Assembly (NCBI GenBank): GCA_010015655.1
Contig: ML976658.1
Coordinates: forward strand, 887,087-951,086
Direction of reading: 5' to 3'
Origin: Bimuria novae-zelandiae CBS 107.79
Lineage: Eukaryota > Ascomycota > Dothideomycetes > Pleosporales > Didymosphaeriaceae
DNA: 64,000 nucleotides
Shown here: piece by piece, positions 45,169 through 56,467 of the stretch
Numbering within the stretch: the first letter of the stretch is position 1
How the letters are laid out: the number at the start of each line of letters is the position of its first letter
The notes under the pieces: model-generated
What the model saw: only the letters and a program-made list of their open reading frames with translations
What the model was told of the DNA's origin: nothing
Databases searched by the model: none
Program-made: the position numbers and the translations under genes

Positions 45169-46918
45169 ACGTAATCCACCAGTAAGCCGGCCACCCCAGT
45201 GACCCGGCCACCCCACCAAGTCGAGCACCCTCTTTTTGACAATAGTTCTTTTATGCCCCTGAACAAAGCACTTGCTGCAGGTTGGTGGCGCTTGTTGTCT
45301 GCCTGGTTGTCCTGCTCGCTTAGCTTCCTCTACTACTCTATCAGCCTTAGCAGCTAGCCTCTGACCTTCTGACACCTGTAGAGCCCCGCTAGTAGCTATA
45401 TACTGTTTGCGCTGCTTTCTCTTCTGTGTTAGATGCCGTATAGAAGCTTGAAGCTTTGCATTCTCCTCTGCAAGTATAGTAGCTGAATTCATCGCTATCT
45501 CACATCCTTTTACAAGCTGACGGATAGCCTGAGTAGTAGGGCTCTGTGACTGACGGCGGAGGAGATCCTGAATATACTGAGCCTGCTTTTGAAGCTGAGA
45601 TACTGTGTGTGGTGTCTCAGCTACCCAGTCTGGCGGTGTCCTAGGTTGAGGTGGTGTGTGTACAACTGTTAGAGATGAGAGGACCTGGTCTGGACAGTGT
45701 GGGATAAGACCTGTTGCTCGGAATCCAGACAGAATACTCTTTTGAGAGAAGACTGATAGACGGATAGCCTGGTACATTGACAGGAAGTCTACCTTGTCAA
45801 TATAGAAGACTCTCTGGCGGGCAAGCTGTAGGATCTGCTCCTTATACGCGCGCTTTAGTGGAGAGTAACAGGCCACATCTAGTGGCTGGAGCAGATGTGA
45901 CGTGTGAGCTGGCATGCAGAGGGTGATGATCTAATTCTAAGCGCAGAACTGATCAAACTCAGGTGTTAAGTAGCTTCCGTGACCGTCCATAATAAGTAGC
46001 TGATAGGTACCCCTAGTCACTAACTAGGTACACCTGTTAAAGTGCTGTATCCAGGCCAGGCTAAGGTTATTAGTTGTCTAGCTATTATTACTAACTGCAA
46101 TAACCCAGTCACTAGGGAGGTTGCGATACTAGGTAGATTAGTAGAGTTTTCCTTAGAGGATAACAAAGGGCGGAATTATCCATCCACGTGCGCAGATAGA
46201 CTTAATAATAGTAACCTACTCTTAGTCTCTTAGCTAAACACTGACAGGTCGCCCAGATCTATCTAAGCTAGTCACAATCTTAGAAGAGCTAGCGACGCCT
46301 ATCTAGAAGCTAGTCTTATTAAAGTTATAGGTATCCTCGTCTAGAATGCCATATCTCTAACGTGTGTCTTAAACCAGCTTAAACCACGCTTAAATTGTGA
46401 CAGGATCCTTACATAGCACTCGCTATAAGTAAATCTATCTATTCTACTTTATTTATAGCTCTAGCTAATTCTTAATAAAGCGTTCCAGCTAGTTGTGGCT
46501 AAGTAGACAAGGTAGAGGATTCTAACTACGGGCAGCGCGCAGAGTGTCTCCTATTTATTATATATTAATAATTTAGGGTAAAAAGCCACGCGAATTAAGG
46601 TCTAGGATTTACTTAACTAAAGACTACTCTTCTAAAAGAAAAAGAGCTTACTTTAGTAATCGCATCTCGTGTTTTAGCTAAATACCTTAAAGACGCTCTT
46701 AGAGTATTATTCTTAGTATATTATAGGCTTTTACTAGCTTATAGATAGATAAAGAAAAATTTAATTAAAAAGAGGTAATTGCGAGGCCTATTTAACCCTC
46801 TGTTAAGAGCTACTAAGCGCGTTGTTGTGACGGCATGGTTGATAGATGAGATAGATGGGTGCTCGACTTGGTAGGGTGGCCGGGTCACTGGGGTGGCCGG
46901 CTTACTGGTGGATTACGT
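45169..46918 (-). mobile_element. Pogo/Fot transposon upstream of the MFS gene
   Basis: A 1750-bp element flanked by TA, with inverted ends ACGTAATCCACCAGTAAGCC and internal CGGCCACCCC repeats, related to the array family. The minus strand carries a transposase: the C-terminal 249 codons are open (45166-45915), with HTSHLLQPLDVACYSPLKRAY (third catalytic Asp region), a basic coiled-coil stretch and CSKCFVQGHKR. The N-terminal half (45916-46850) is TA-rich and full of stops. The RIP-type damage is thus very uneven along the element. Confidence 0.75.
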
Positions 46919-46920
46919 TA

Positions 46921-47822
46921 GACAAACTTTTCGTGATTATACTTTCTGGCATTAGACATAGACTCGCATCCAATAGCCTTGGCGACGTTAGAATGCATGA
47001 TTAGAGTGTGTCTCAGCTTTCGTCCGAATGCGATGCGAACCACGGATGTCAACCTCAAGACCAAAGTCAAATGAATGGTTGATCGTTTGACGTAATCAAT
47101 CTCTGCACACCCGCGGGCGCGGTCCAGGCAGCTACGGACCGGGCTTCGGGTACCACATCTTGTCCGACGGACAGAATCATGCAATCGCACAATGATTTGT
47201 AGTGACGTGTAATACATTCCTCTCTATAGTAATTAGTTTTGACATGGATAGAAAAGCTCCCGTTGGCTCAAGTTCCCTTGCTGATGAATTGATGTCAGCA
47301 TCATCGATGTGAGATTGCCGACTGGCACCAGCGGAGTGGTTCACGGTTAGCGCTATACTGTTGTATGCTTGTCTCTATTCCACGCACGGTGTTCTGTGAC
47401 GTACCGACTGCACATGGTGCAGATCCCAGCTCGGAACAACTAGTAGTGTTTCTGATTACTGAACAACTATACCATATTCGACCTCGGTATGGTTGCTATG
47501 CAAGCGGAGAGTGCCGTCGCGGCTTGCGCCTTCACAAGGGAACTTCCTTGAAGAGGTAATATTCGTAATATCTTTGGGAATTATGTGAGCCCTGATTAAT
47601 TAGAGGACCCTGAATACGAATATCTCATTGTCAGAATCGTTGAGGAAAAACGACGCTAGCGCGCCCGAGCAGATTAGTGAACCGACTGGGTTAATAATCT
47701 CCAAGATGCATGTGACACTGGTGCTGATGGTTCGACGTTTGAACGCCTACCCAAGAATGTTTTGTTAGGCGAAAGCTCAAACAATCGTTTGAGTCAGCTT
47801 TGGAAAGTGTTGAATATTATGT
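46921..47822. other. Intergenic region with no supported gene
   Basis: About 0.9 kb of normal composition between the pogo element and the aldolase-like gene stop. The frames present are short and unrecognisable. Confidence 0.45.
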
Positions 47823-48682
47823 TTATATAGGTGGCGTTCCCAGTTGATTCACGTACATGCCGCTTCGTTCCGACTGGAGTGCCCACTGCTGCCACGGCTT
47901 ATAGCTGATCCAGATGTTCATGTTCTTGGAGTCTCTGCGCTCGTCGGTGGAAAGATACTGAACGCCATCGATTCCCATTCCTGCATACGCGGACAATCCT
48001 ATCGCTCTGGTTTGTACTCGCGCATTTCTCGTGGCGTAATAAGCAAATTCGGTGACCTGTTCAATCGAGGTCCCCGTGGTAATAAACCCGTGACCACGTT
48101 GCAGTGCCGTGGTGTAGAGTGGTGAAGTTGGCTGGGAGATGTTGGTTCCCAAGACAGCAGCCAAGGCTGCCCCGAGCTGAGGAGTGTTGACGAGCATGTC
48201 GCGCGGATCAGTTTCATTGTAGGCTGATTCGATGTCGAAGTTTGGAACCTGGTCCCCTGCTCTTGATCAGTTCCGATGTACTGGACCTGTGGTCAAAAAA
48301 TAGGCTTACCGAGGAAGCCCGCCATGTGATATGTCGGCTGAACGCTAACACTTCCAGTTATCGTGTACGGTAGCACATCTTCATTATGGCTGTGAATGAC
48401 CGCATTTACGTCGGGATATCTCTTCAAGATCTCGCTATGGATATATCGCTCTGGGTGTCCGCCGTTCGTGCCGTTTACGCCCGAGCCGTCTGCGACAAGA
48501 TATTCTCCAATGTCTTTGGGGCCTGAGACCACTGCGGCGCCCATTTGAAGTGCAAGGAAGAACGTATGATTGTTGTTTGGATTCCGCACGCTAATATGGC
48601 CGAATGAGTCGAGCACGTTGAGGTAGTCCAGGATGTGATTCGCCGCAATAAGCGTCGAGAGAGTCGCTGTGAGATTGACCAT
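47823..48682 (-). CDS. Class II aldolase/adducin-domain protein
   Basis: Two exons (48682-48310, 48256-47823) give 268 residues; the acceptor CAAGAGCAG keeps GDQVPNFDIE in frame. I placed the start at ATG 48682; the frame's extension to 48688 begins with GTG. Family signatures are FGHISVRNP near residue 30, HSEILK, the metal-binding HSHNED and RGHGFITTG, supplying the His ligands of a zinc site. The family includes fuculose- and ribulose-phosphate aldolases and fungal relatives of unknown substrate. The N-terminus has the look of a weak signal sequence, so the location is uncertain. Confidence 0.82.
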
Positions 48683-49239
48683 CTTCACTAATTTTAAAAA
48701 CTTTGTGGATGAAGATGAAATGAACCCTTGAGCTTATAACCAACTCTAATTTTGTAGTCAACATCACTATTACAAGGTTATGACGTCTCGCGACAATCAT
48801 CGGGAGCCAAGACACCATGATGCGGAGACCCTTCAAGGTGGATCGGGTGGGAAGGATAGGGCCGCTTCGGAACCGAACAAGCAAACATCGTGGCGAACAG
48901 GCTGTTGGGAGAAAGAAGTCACGAAAACGAAAGAGGGGCAGGCGCTACCGTAGTGTCGATTTTGCGTGGCTTTTCTTTCAACGTCACCCACGACCACTGA
49001 ATTATCATGCGCCACACAACAATCGAGAATACACAATAGTTTCACCAATATAGTAAGCCATCACTGCAAAGAGCCTCGAGTATAATGGTACCATTCAAAT
49101 TTCAGAGCAACCTCCTAAACGAGTGTAAAGAGCAAAAGCCGCTCAGCTATGTATACAGGTCCGATTCACCCATCCTAATATCACCCAAAGAGGCACTGCC
49201 GACGGATCTCTCAATCAAGATCATCATCTTGTCGTGCAT
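48683..49239. other. Intergenic region with no supported gene
   Basis: Holds the aldolase-like gene promoter and the 3' side of the small secreted protein gene. No family-recognisable frame is present. Confidence 0.45.
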
Positions 49240-49557
49240 CTAAGCAATGCAGAGGAGCCTGCCACCCTCGCCAGCGTGCTGGCACTCTCCGTCAAGCTGG
49301 TTGCCGTCGCGGTAGAAGGAGCAGCTGTCGCCGTTGCCGTGCTGGCAGTTGTTGGGGCAGTTGCAGGCCGCGTCTGTTGCTCATGTGTTAGTCTTGAATA
49401 TACATGGGAGAGGATGAGCTGGAAGATGCATACCTGGGTCGGCAGCGATCAGGATACCGCGCTGCACAGGAGCAGCAGGCTGGGCGACTACGGCGCCGAT
49501 GGCCGAAGTGGCGAAGAGAGCGGTAATGGTAGCGATGATGATGGTCTTGGAGAACAT
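49240..49557 (-). CDS. Small cysteine-rich secreted protein
   Basis: Two exons (49557-49434, 49373-49240) with a GT-AG intron of 60 nt give 85 residues. Residues 1-21 are a clear signal peptide (MFSKTIIIATITALFATSAIG). A short region rich in Ala and Pro ends at residue 40, and the mature part holds six cysteines spaced like a disulfide-bonded fold (ACNCPNNCQHGNGDSC, then GECQHAGEGGRLLC). No family is recognised. Size, secretion and cysteine content fit candidate secreted effectors or antimicrobial-like peptides, but this is inference. Frames on the opposite strand over it are shadows. Confidence 0.72.
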
Positions 49558-51841
49558 TCTGAAAGAGTTGGTTGAAGAAGCTGGAAGTTGAGAAGTTGGT
49601 TTGGTTGACTGAAGTGTTGGTTTGAAGTGGTGATTGTGTTGGTGTTGTGATGATGGACCTGGAGGGGGGAATCGACGTGGTATTTATGCGTTTTCTGGAG
49701 AGCTTTTGGTCCTGATGTGTGCCTTGTGTCGAAGACGAAGGATGTGGTGAAGATACAATCGTCGTCATTCGGAGAGTGCGATCTTCATGCTGCTAGGTGC
49801 TTCTTGTCTGGTACATGGATGGTTCCGACCGTCCATGTAATGGAGCTTTTTTTGCTCAACGCTCCTACTGTCAACAGCAGGCTTGCGATTCGTCTCTACT
49901 CATCAGATGTTTCAGGGCGCAGAGGGTACGGAGTGGTCTTTTGCAAGAAAGGATTCTCTCACCGGGTATACGACAGAGACAGGCTCTACTGATCTTCATG
50001 CAGGATACTGCGTTTGTTCCGAAGAAAGAATCTACCAAATACACGGCTGCGCGGCGTGCGAGGGCGCATGCGTACCGATGGCTTTCTGATTCGTCGAGCA
50101 TAGTGAACACACACGCACTTTGAGCTTCACAGTATACACATCGGACCGACAGCCTTCAACATAGTCCGACGCTGTATACCTTTGACGTCATGCTATCCTC
50201 ACCATGCTCATGGGGCCGTACAGTGGACCACCTTAAGGCAACCCCTGTGCCACAACCCTCGAGCTCTGTTCTGGCAATCCGATAGCTGACGCCCAAGAAT
50301 TGTCGCACGAGCGGACAACAACATTACGCGATCGACAGGGACTATAGGGCTGATCGTCGAACATTACGGAAGTTCCTCGTTTCGGACCCTCGGGTAGCCC
50401 CCAACCTGTGGGGTTAGGCGAGCCAGGAGCTTGTTTCGAGTACGTGAGCTTACTCTCGCACGAATTCGGGGAAGCTCCATGCTCAATATCGTTTCGGGCA
50501 AGGAACTTCCTGCGTGAGACCCCAAATAAAAACCCATTGGCCCCTTGAAGGCCGAGATCTGCAACTTGTGTGCATAGGAGGCATATAGGGCCTAGCGCAG
50601 GAACAGGTGGGGACGGAGTAAAGTGATTCACCGCGCGGAGGCGGATATAGAAGCCACGCGTAATGATCGACACACCTTAATTGCACTGCAGCCTTGCAAC
50701 GGCCTTGCATTCGGGAAAAAGTCCATGGAAGCTTTCCAGAAAGCGACTTTGTTTCGATTCGAGTGAGCATAACTTCAACTACTGTATTACTCGTCCCGGG
50801 ACAACACACAGGACTAAGACAATACTGAATAGAGCTGTTTTACCCGACCTTGTACCTTCACGATTGGGATTCGTCGGAATGAACCACAATGACATCTTGC
50901 GCGCAGGCAATTAGACAAATAGAACGCCAAAAATACGAGCCAATATTCCCATAGATGATATAGGTTTTTGGTCCCACAGATGATCAGGTTCTAGCGAGCC
51001 CCGAGGCTCACCGGTCTGGTAGCCTCTCGATCGCCATGGCGAAGTGAGCCAATCCGAAGATATTCACAGCCTCTGTACAACGTGGAGGCCAATTGCTTTA
51101 ACCAGAGATCACCCTAAGTAGCTTATGTCACCCTGAACACGGGCCTGACTGATCTTCCCGCCACTATTCAGTTAGTCGATCTTTTCTCCCCCAAATGTCA
51201 ACAGACCGTGCCCGATTGCCCTCTTTCCAGAGGCATCGCAGCGGCCCCCACAGCAAAGAGAGTCGTCGATCACTGTCTCAAAGGCACTCTGACAATCAAG
51301 GAATCGCAGACCCGAATTGTTCGCACGACGTACACTAGCATCGAGTTGAGTTGATGTTCCCCCGGAAAGCCAAAAGAATTGTCGATCGCGGTAGATCTGA
51401 TGACCTCAGCTGAGAACCCCAGCTGAGGCCAAAATACACAGGTTCTTGCGACACGATCCTTCGAGGCTCATTTCAGCCTAGCTCGCATGTTTGCGGGATC
51501 TTCCCCGTTCGTACGAAACACTTCGACCCGTGAAGTCAACCTTCGGGAGTGGAAGGACGCCCAACGCACTGTAGCGCCTGGTGGCGGGAATTGTATAGCG
51601 CCGTACGAGGATATGTTGATCCTGCTAAGCCAGCGCCAGCGGTAACGTAATCTAAGAAGCCTACGGCGAGCAAGCCAAACGCCGGGGACGGCGAGAACCA
51701 GCACGTCAGACCGTGTTAACAGCTTCGAGTACACCATGGAGGAGTTGACAACTGAATGATGGTTTAGCAAAGGCGCGAAATGCTCTACGCCTGGCTGCAT
51801 TTCTCCTGCTCCCTGTGCGTTTGCGTACACATACGGCACGA
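49558..51841. other. Long intergenic region with one dispersed-repeat copy
   Basis: About 2.3 kb without a supported gene. The frames are short, overlap on both strands and match nothing known to me. A member of a short dispersed repeat family lies at about 50783-50880. Confidence 0.5.
50783..50880 (+). repeat. Short dispersed repeat, copy 1
   Basis: About 98 bp starting TGTATTACTCGTCCCGGGAC and including ACACACAGGACTAAGACA and TTACCCGACCTTG. The whole length recurs, inverted, at about 56106-56196. Shorter versions of its first 30 bp occur near 53344, 55591 and 55720. Confidence 0.55.
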
Positions 51842-53099
51842 TCACAGTTTGCTAGACTGCATAACCTTGATCACAAAGCCCACTCGCGGAAAGTGGATAT
51901 CCACATCCACTTCACCACGCTCAATCGGCTTGATGATGACCTCTTCCACCCCAGCATCCATCAGCCGTCCGATCGTTGGATTGCCCCTTCCAGTGTCGTC
52001 CGGCACCACGCTGACTACAGTACCCGGCACAAGGCCCCTCTTCTCGTCCAGCACACCATTCTTTCCCACTGTTGTAGGAACCAGCCCCAGCCCCTTCTGC
52101 TGACTCAAGCTTCTGATTGCGTATTTCCACCGCACATCCCCTTCCTCAACCACACTCTCGCGATCCGACAGCCTCCCAATAGACTCTTCAAACCTCTTAA
52201 ACCACTTCCAAAGTCCCGGATAGCGCCGTTCATTAAACACGACCTCTGTACCCCCCTCCCGCGCCTCACCAACCCTCCCACCCGAGAGGTTATACACGCC
52301 CTTCCCACTCGCAATATCCACTCCCCACTTCAACTGATAATACACGGCTATATCCACCAGCCCCGGCTCCTTTGTTGGAAAAACCCATTTTCCCTCCCCC
52401 TGGCTTACACTCAATTCCAAAAGCGCAAGCTGCGCATCCAACGCCGATAAATTCGCTGGGATTTTGGCAGCCAGTTTGTCTGGGTCGAGGGCGTGCCCAA
52501 TGAGCTGCGCGCGATCGGTGCCGAAGTGAGAGCGCCAGACAGATGGTGGGATGAGCCCGGTCGTGATGCGGAAGAAGGGGCGGTCGAGCCAGAAACTTGC
52601 GATGCCGCGGGCGAGGCCAGCGTAGTTCCATCCGGGTATGGGTGGGTGTAGGGAGGGGAAGCCGTGTGTCGGCGGGAAGAAGTGCTCCAGGGCTTCGAGG
52701 ATGAGGCTGGTGTCGCAGTAGAGGTCTTTTCCGATGAGGAGGATGGGGATTTTGCGGTAGGGGAGGGCGAAGGTGGTGGTGAGGAGGGGGCGAGGGAGCA
52801 TGGAGGGGACGGGGATGTAGGCTGCTTAGGGTGTTACCTAGGTACTTGGGATTCTAGGGGACGGGTGATTAAGCAAGGTCTGCTGCTAGATAGACGCTCG
52901 GAAAGGCATAAGGATATGGTCTGTAGTGAATTGGAGCGAGGCGGACGCACAGAAATGGATTTGCTTCAACCGCAGTGCAAGCCGGACTTTGTTCGTGAAA
53001 GGACTCGCTGTGGTGTGTTAGCCGGACCTTTGACTCGCTGATAGTTGACGTACAGTCGTATCCGAAGAGTAGCACTGGTAGGTTAGTAGAGGGCGGCAT
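51842..53099 (-). CDS. Glutathione S-transferase-like protein
   Basis: Three exons (53099-53054, 53007-52951, 52821-51842) give 360 residues. The N-terminus is thioredoxin-fold GST: VLLFGYD, SSPFTNKVRLALRLKQI, then YIPVPSMLPRPLL and RKIPILLIGKDLYCDTS at the beta3-beta4 region. The rest is a long helical domain of the type fused to GST domains in ascomycetes (LARGIASFWLDRPFF, GLVDIAVYYQLKWGVD). It could conjugate glutathione or act as a non-catalytic GST fold. Exons 1 and 2 are short and rest on frame and family match. Intron 2 is 129 nt, longer than average here. Confidence 0.72.
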
Positions 53100-53725
53100 T
53101 GTCGCAACCTTAACAGTACAGTTAATTCTCTGTTCGCTCCTGGAGCTTTTGCGAAGTTCGCGTTTTGAGATGTTGTACCCAGCGATGACATGTTACCCCG
53201 CTGAGCCGAAGTCCACGCCCCGCGCGAAACCGAGGTTCTCTTTGTAGCGATCTGATGACCCGTCTTGCGGCAAGGTACCGGATAGTGCTTCGTTATGTGA
53301 CTACAGACCAATGTGGAAGGTCTCAGCTTTGTGAGGTGTGAGGCTCTCCTGGAGTAACACAGTAGCTGTTAACTCTGGTCCTTTTGACCAACCTTCAGCT
53401 TCACGCGAAATTGAGGGCCGTAGTCACTTATGCGTGACGATTCATCTTTCCTAAATGCTCGGACGAGTTTCAAGGTCTTTTGTTGGAAGAGTCCGTATGA
53501 CACTAGGAAAGAGCACGGCTGTTAAGCCCTCAGATGGAAGTAACGTGCCAATTCATTTCAACAGCCAACACTAAAGCTGCCCAATCCGCGAGTGGTGATA
53601 TCAACACAACAAAAGCAGTACGCCCTCTCTTTTCCCATCCAAAATAGACCAACGCCTTGCCGAATGCAACGCAATGCAGCCATGCAATTATAGTACACCT
53701 CTTGATACACGCATATATCTATCTC
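53100..53725. other. Intergenic region with partial dispersed repeat
   Basis: Between the GST-like start and the TIM14 stop. No gene is supported. A partial repeat copy lies near 53344-53412 (CTCCTGGAGTAACACAG and TTCAGCTTCACGCGAAA). Confidence 0.45.
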
Positions 53726-54298
53726 TTATTTAATCTCCTTATCCAGCAGCTCCTTCGCTTCATTCACTTTGGTGGCGAGGTACGGGCTACCTCCTCGATC
53801 GGGGTGGTTCAGCAGCATGAGCTGGCGGTGCTTCTTGCGCAGGAGTTCCTTCGTCACGCCGCGTTCGCTATTGCCGTGTCAGTCGCATTTTCCAATCCAC
53901 TCGCATCCTCCAATGGCCATCTCCCAAAAGCCCTCCTGCTTCCATTCTCAGTGTGTAGGGCAAAACGTACGGCATCTCCAGTATAAGCGCAGCCTCCCTC
54001 CTCGTCATCTTAGGCTCAAAGCCACCCTTGTAATAACTCCGCCCCAGCGCGCCCGCGGCACCGCCTGATCTCCGTAACGCGACGAGTCCCGCGCGGCCCT
54101 ATGCCTCATTAGCACCCACCCGACCATTCACCCAACCTTCCCTCCTAGGGGCAAACATACGAAGAAGGCGGCCGCGCCGAGCCCGAGACCCCATACCCAG
54201 AGCGACATCCCTTTCTTCTCTTGCAGCTGCTGCGACGGATGCACGGATTGAGGCTGGGGCGTTTGATAGGTCGGAATCTGCTGGTTTGGAACCGACAT
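53726..54298 (-). CDS. PAM18: Mitochondrial import motor J-protein TIM14/PAM18
   Basis: Three exons (54298-54161, 54098-53971, 53867-53726) give 135 residues. The N-terminus is polar ([15 protein letters not shown]), followed by one membrane span ([15 protein letters not shown]), the segment [20 protein letters not shown], and a C-terminal J domain with the invariant HPD in [24 protein letters not shown]. This arrangement is that of PAM18/TIM14, the inner-membrane co-chaperone that stimulates mtHsp70 at the TIM23 import channel. The ATG at 54298 was preferred over the one at 54385 because the upstream extension is not conserved-looking. The second intron (103 nt) is the least certain. Confidence 0.85.
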
Positions 54299-54562
54299 GA
54301 GTGATGCGATGAAGGATGACGGATGGGAAAAGTTATGGGATGCAGGGGCAGATGGGCGGCCAATCACCGGGGGCGCAGCCGGCATCGTCTAGCAGTGGGG
54401 CGTGCGGCGAAATCTTGGCACGGGCGGATTTTTTGACGTGGAGCGGCCCTCACCACCAGTCTACTATCACGACTTTCGATTACCCACGGAGTACGACATT
54501 TGCGCGGACGGAATTCCGGATCAAAAGTACGGGGAACAGTAGCAAATTGGTGAACAGCCAAG
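54299..54562. promoter_or_regulatory. Shared upstream region of the PAM18 and RLP24 divergent pair
   Basis: 264 bp separate the two start codons, so both promoters must lie within or overlap this stretch. I recognise no specific factor site with confidence. Confidence 0.5.
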
Positions 54563-55334
54563 ATGCGCATTGAAACATGCTGTTAGTCTCCTCAAGGGAA
54601 GATATACGACACTTTCTGACCTCAGCCAGACTTTTGTAGCGCGCCCGTCTATCCCAGCAAAGGGATAACCTTTGTGCGGAACGACGCGCGAGCATTGTAC
54701 TTCTCCCAATATCCCACTTCCATACCCTCCTACTAACGCTCCTCCAGCCGCTTCTGCAAGTCCAAATGCCACAAGAACTTCAAAATGAAGCGCAACCCCA
54801 GAAAGCTCGCGTGGACAAAATCCTTGTCAGTCCTGCCCACGTACTCCGCCATTTTTTTTTTTTTTTTAGGGTTTTGCTGACTTTGAGGACTATAGCCGCC
54901 GCGCTCACGGCAAGGAAATGACCGTCGACAGCACCCTCACCTTCGCCGCCCGCCGCAACGTGCCCGTCCGCTACAACCGCGACCTCGTCCAGACCACCCT
55001 CAAGGCCATGTCGCGCGTGTCCGAGATCCGTGCGAAGCGCGAGCGCGCATTCTACAAGGCGCGCATGCGGGGTAACAAGGAGCGCCAGCGCGCAGATGAC
55101 AGGAAGCTCGTCGAGGAGAACCAGCACTTGCTGCCGCCGAGCGAACGCTGGGCCGTGCAGAAGGAAGACGAGGTCATGGAGGTCGATGTCGAGGCTGTCA
55201 AGGAGAAGGTTGCCAAGAGGAGGCAGGAGATTGCAGAGGATGAGTTGAGCGAGGAGGTGCCTAAGATGAAGAGCAAGAGGAAGTTGAGGATGAAAGTTGG
55301 GGGTGGGACCGAGGAGATGGATGTCGATGAGTGA
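54563..55334 (+). CDS. RLP24: Ribosome biogenesis protein RLP24
   Basis: Four exons (54563-54581, 54630-54696, 54748-54825, 54896-55334) give 200 residues in a single frame. The N-terminal zinc ribbon of the eL24 family has Cys6, Cys9, Cys32 and Cys36 ([12 protein letters not shown] and [20 protein letters not shown]). [20 protein letters not shown] and the long basic-acidic C-terminus separate RLP24 from ribosomal protein eL24. RLP24 is a nucleolar pre-60S factor that recruits the AAA-ATPase Drg1 and is exchanged for eL24 in the cytoplasm. The third intron contains a run of 16 T. The first exon has only 19 coding bases, which is common in this gene. Confidence 0.9.
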
Positions 55335-56467
55335 GTGGAAGGGCCTCCATGGTGCGATGACGCAGGGCTGTATGGAGAGGGGCTTTCACGATAGAGAGCT
55401 GTGTCAGCAGTACGTGAGGCGGATACACGACATCGGGCGTTGGGCGTCAAGGAAAATCTTGCCAGGAATATGTCATGTCATGACTCGGGATACCAATTCA
55501 GCATTGTGCACTGAGCTGTCAGATTGTCGGTTGAGACTCTGAAACTGTCCCATCCAAGCTCTCCCATAAAACCGAAAGTCGGTCGGTCGTTGTGTTGCTC
55601 ATCTTGGAGTAACACACTAGCCATCACCATGGGCTTACAGCCGACCTTCAGCTCTGTCCGAGAGCCAAGGACGGTGCACATGACGATGCATGCACTCTCG
55701 CGAAGCCCAAAGTCGTCCATTGCATTACTCATCCTGGGTTAACACACCAGCTATTGCCTGATCCTCATGGCTGATCTTGGACTCCACGCATGGGGCATGA
55801 TCCTGAGACCTTTCAACCCACTTAGCGACGAAAACCATCCTTCCTGCATCTCGCTGATTCGCCCATTACTCACTATTCCTCCATTGTATAGCGTCCCACG
55901 ATCTCATCTCAGCTTATATACAGTACAAAGGAGCTCGTTCTATCATGCTTACAACATTAATAGCTTGCCGCTATGGCTAGAGCCACAACAATAACGAGCC
56001 CCGTCGTAATAGTCCATGTGCCCCCCTTCAACGAGGCTGTCTCACTAGAATGCCATTTTCGAGGGCAATACTGAGGTGTCGAAGCCGCCCGATCCGCCCA
56101 CAGCCCCTACCCCATCGTGAAGGTCCAAGGTCGGGTAAGACAGTTCCATTTAGGAATGTCTTAGTCCTGTGTGTTACCTCTGGATGGGTAATACAGTGGT
56201 TGACTGCGTCTACTTTGTAGCTGGTCGTCCGGACGTGGCTGGGTCGAGGTTGCGGTGCTACAGGAAGGGGAGCGCTGCGGCACGGGTATAGAGCTGAGTG
56301 TGGAGGTGGAGGCTCCAGCGTGCAGGAGAGATGGTGCAAACCAGGGAGTAAGCTGCATAAATATCGGGCAAACGAATGTGGTGTATTGAGAATGGTTGAG
56401 CTGGTGACACATGATTGATTCGTTTTCTTTAAGCAATTGAGGCGGGTGATGATGATGTATTTGACTG
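55335..56467. other. Intergenic region rich in short dispersed repeats
   Basis: No gene is supported. At least three members of the short repeat family occur (near 55591, 55720 and 56106-56200), two of them close together and one inverted. Confidence 0.5.
56106..56200 (-). repeat. Short dispersed repeat, copy 2
   Basis: Reverse-strand counterpart of the unit at 50783-50880: on the minus strand it reads TGTATTACCCATCCAGAGG, then ACACACAGGACTAAGACA and TTACCCGACCTTGGACC. Copies differ by scattered substitutions. Confidence 0.55.

Noticed and set aside
49234..49575. 113-codon plus-strand frame
   Set aside because: It lies opposite the two-exon secreted protein gene, whose signal peptide, splice sites and cysteine pattern are coherent; the plus-strand frame is a shadow.
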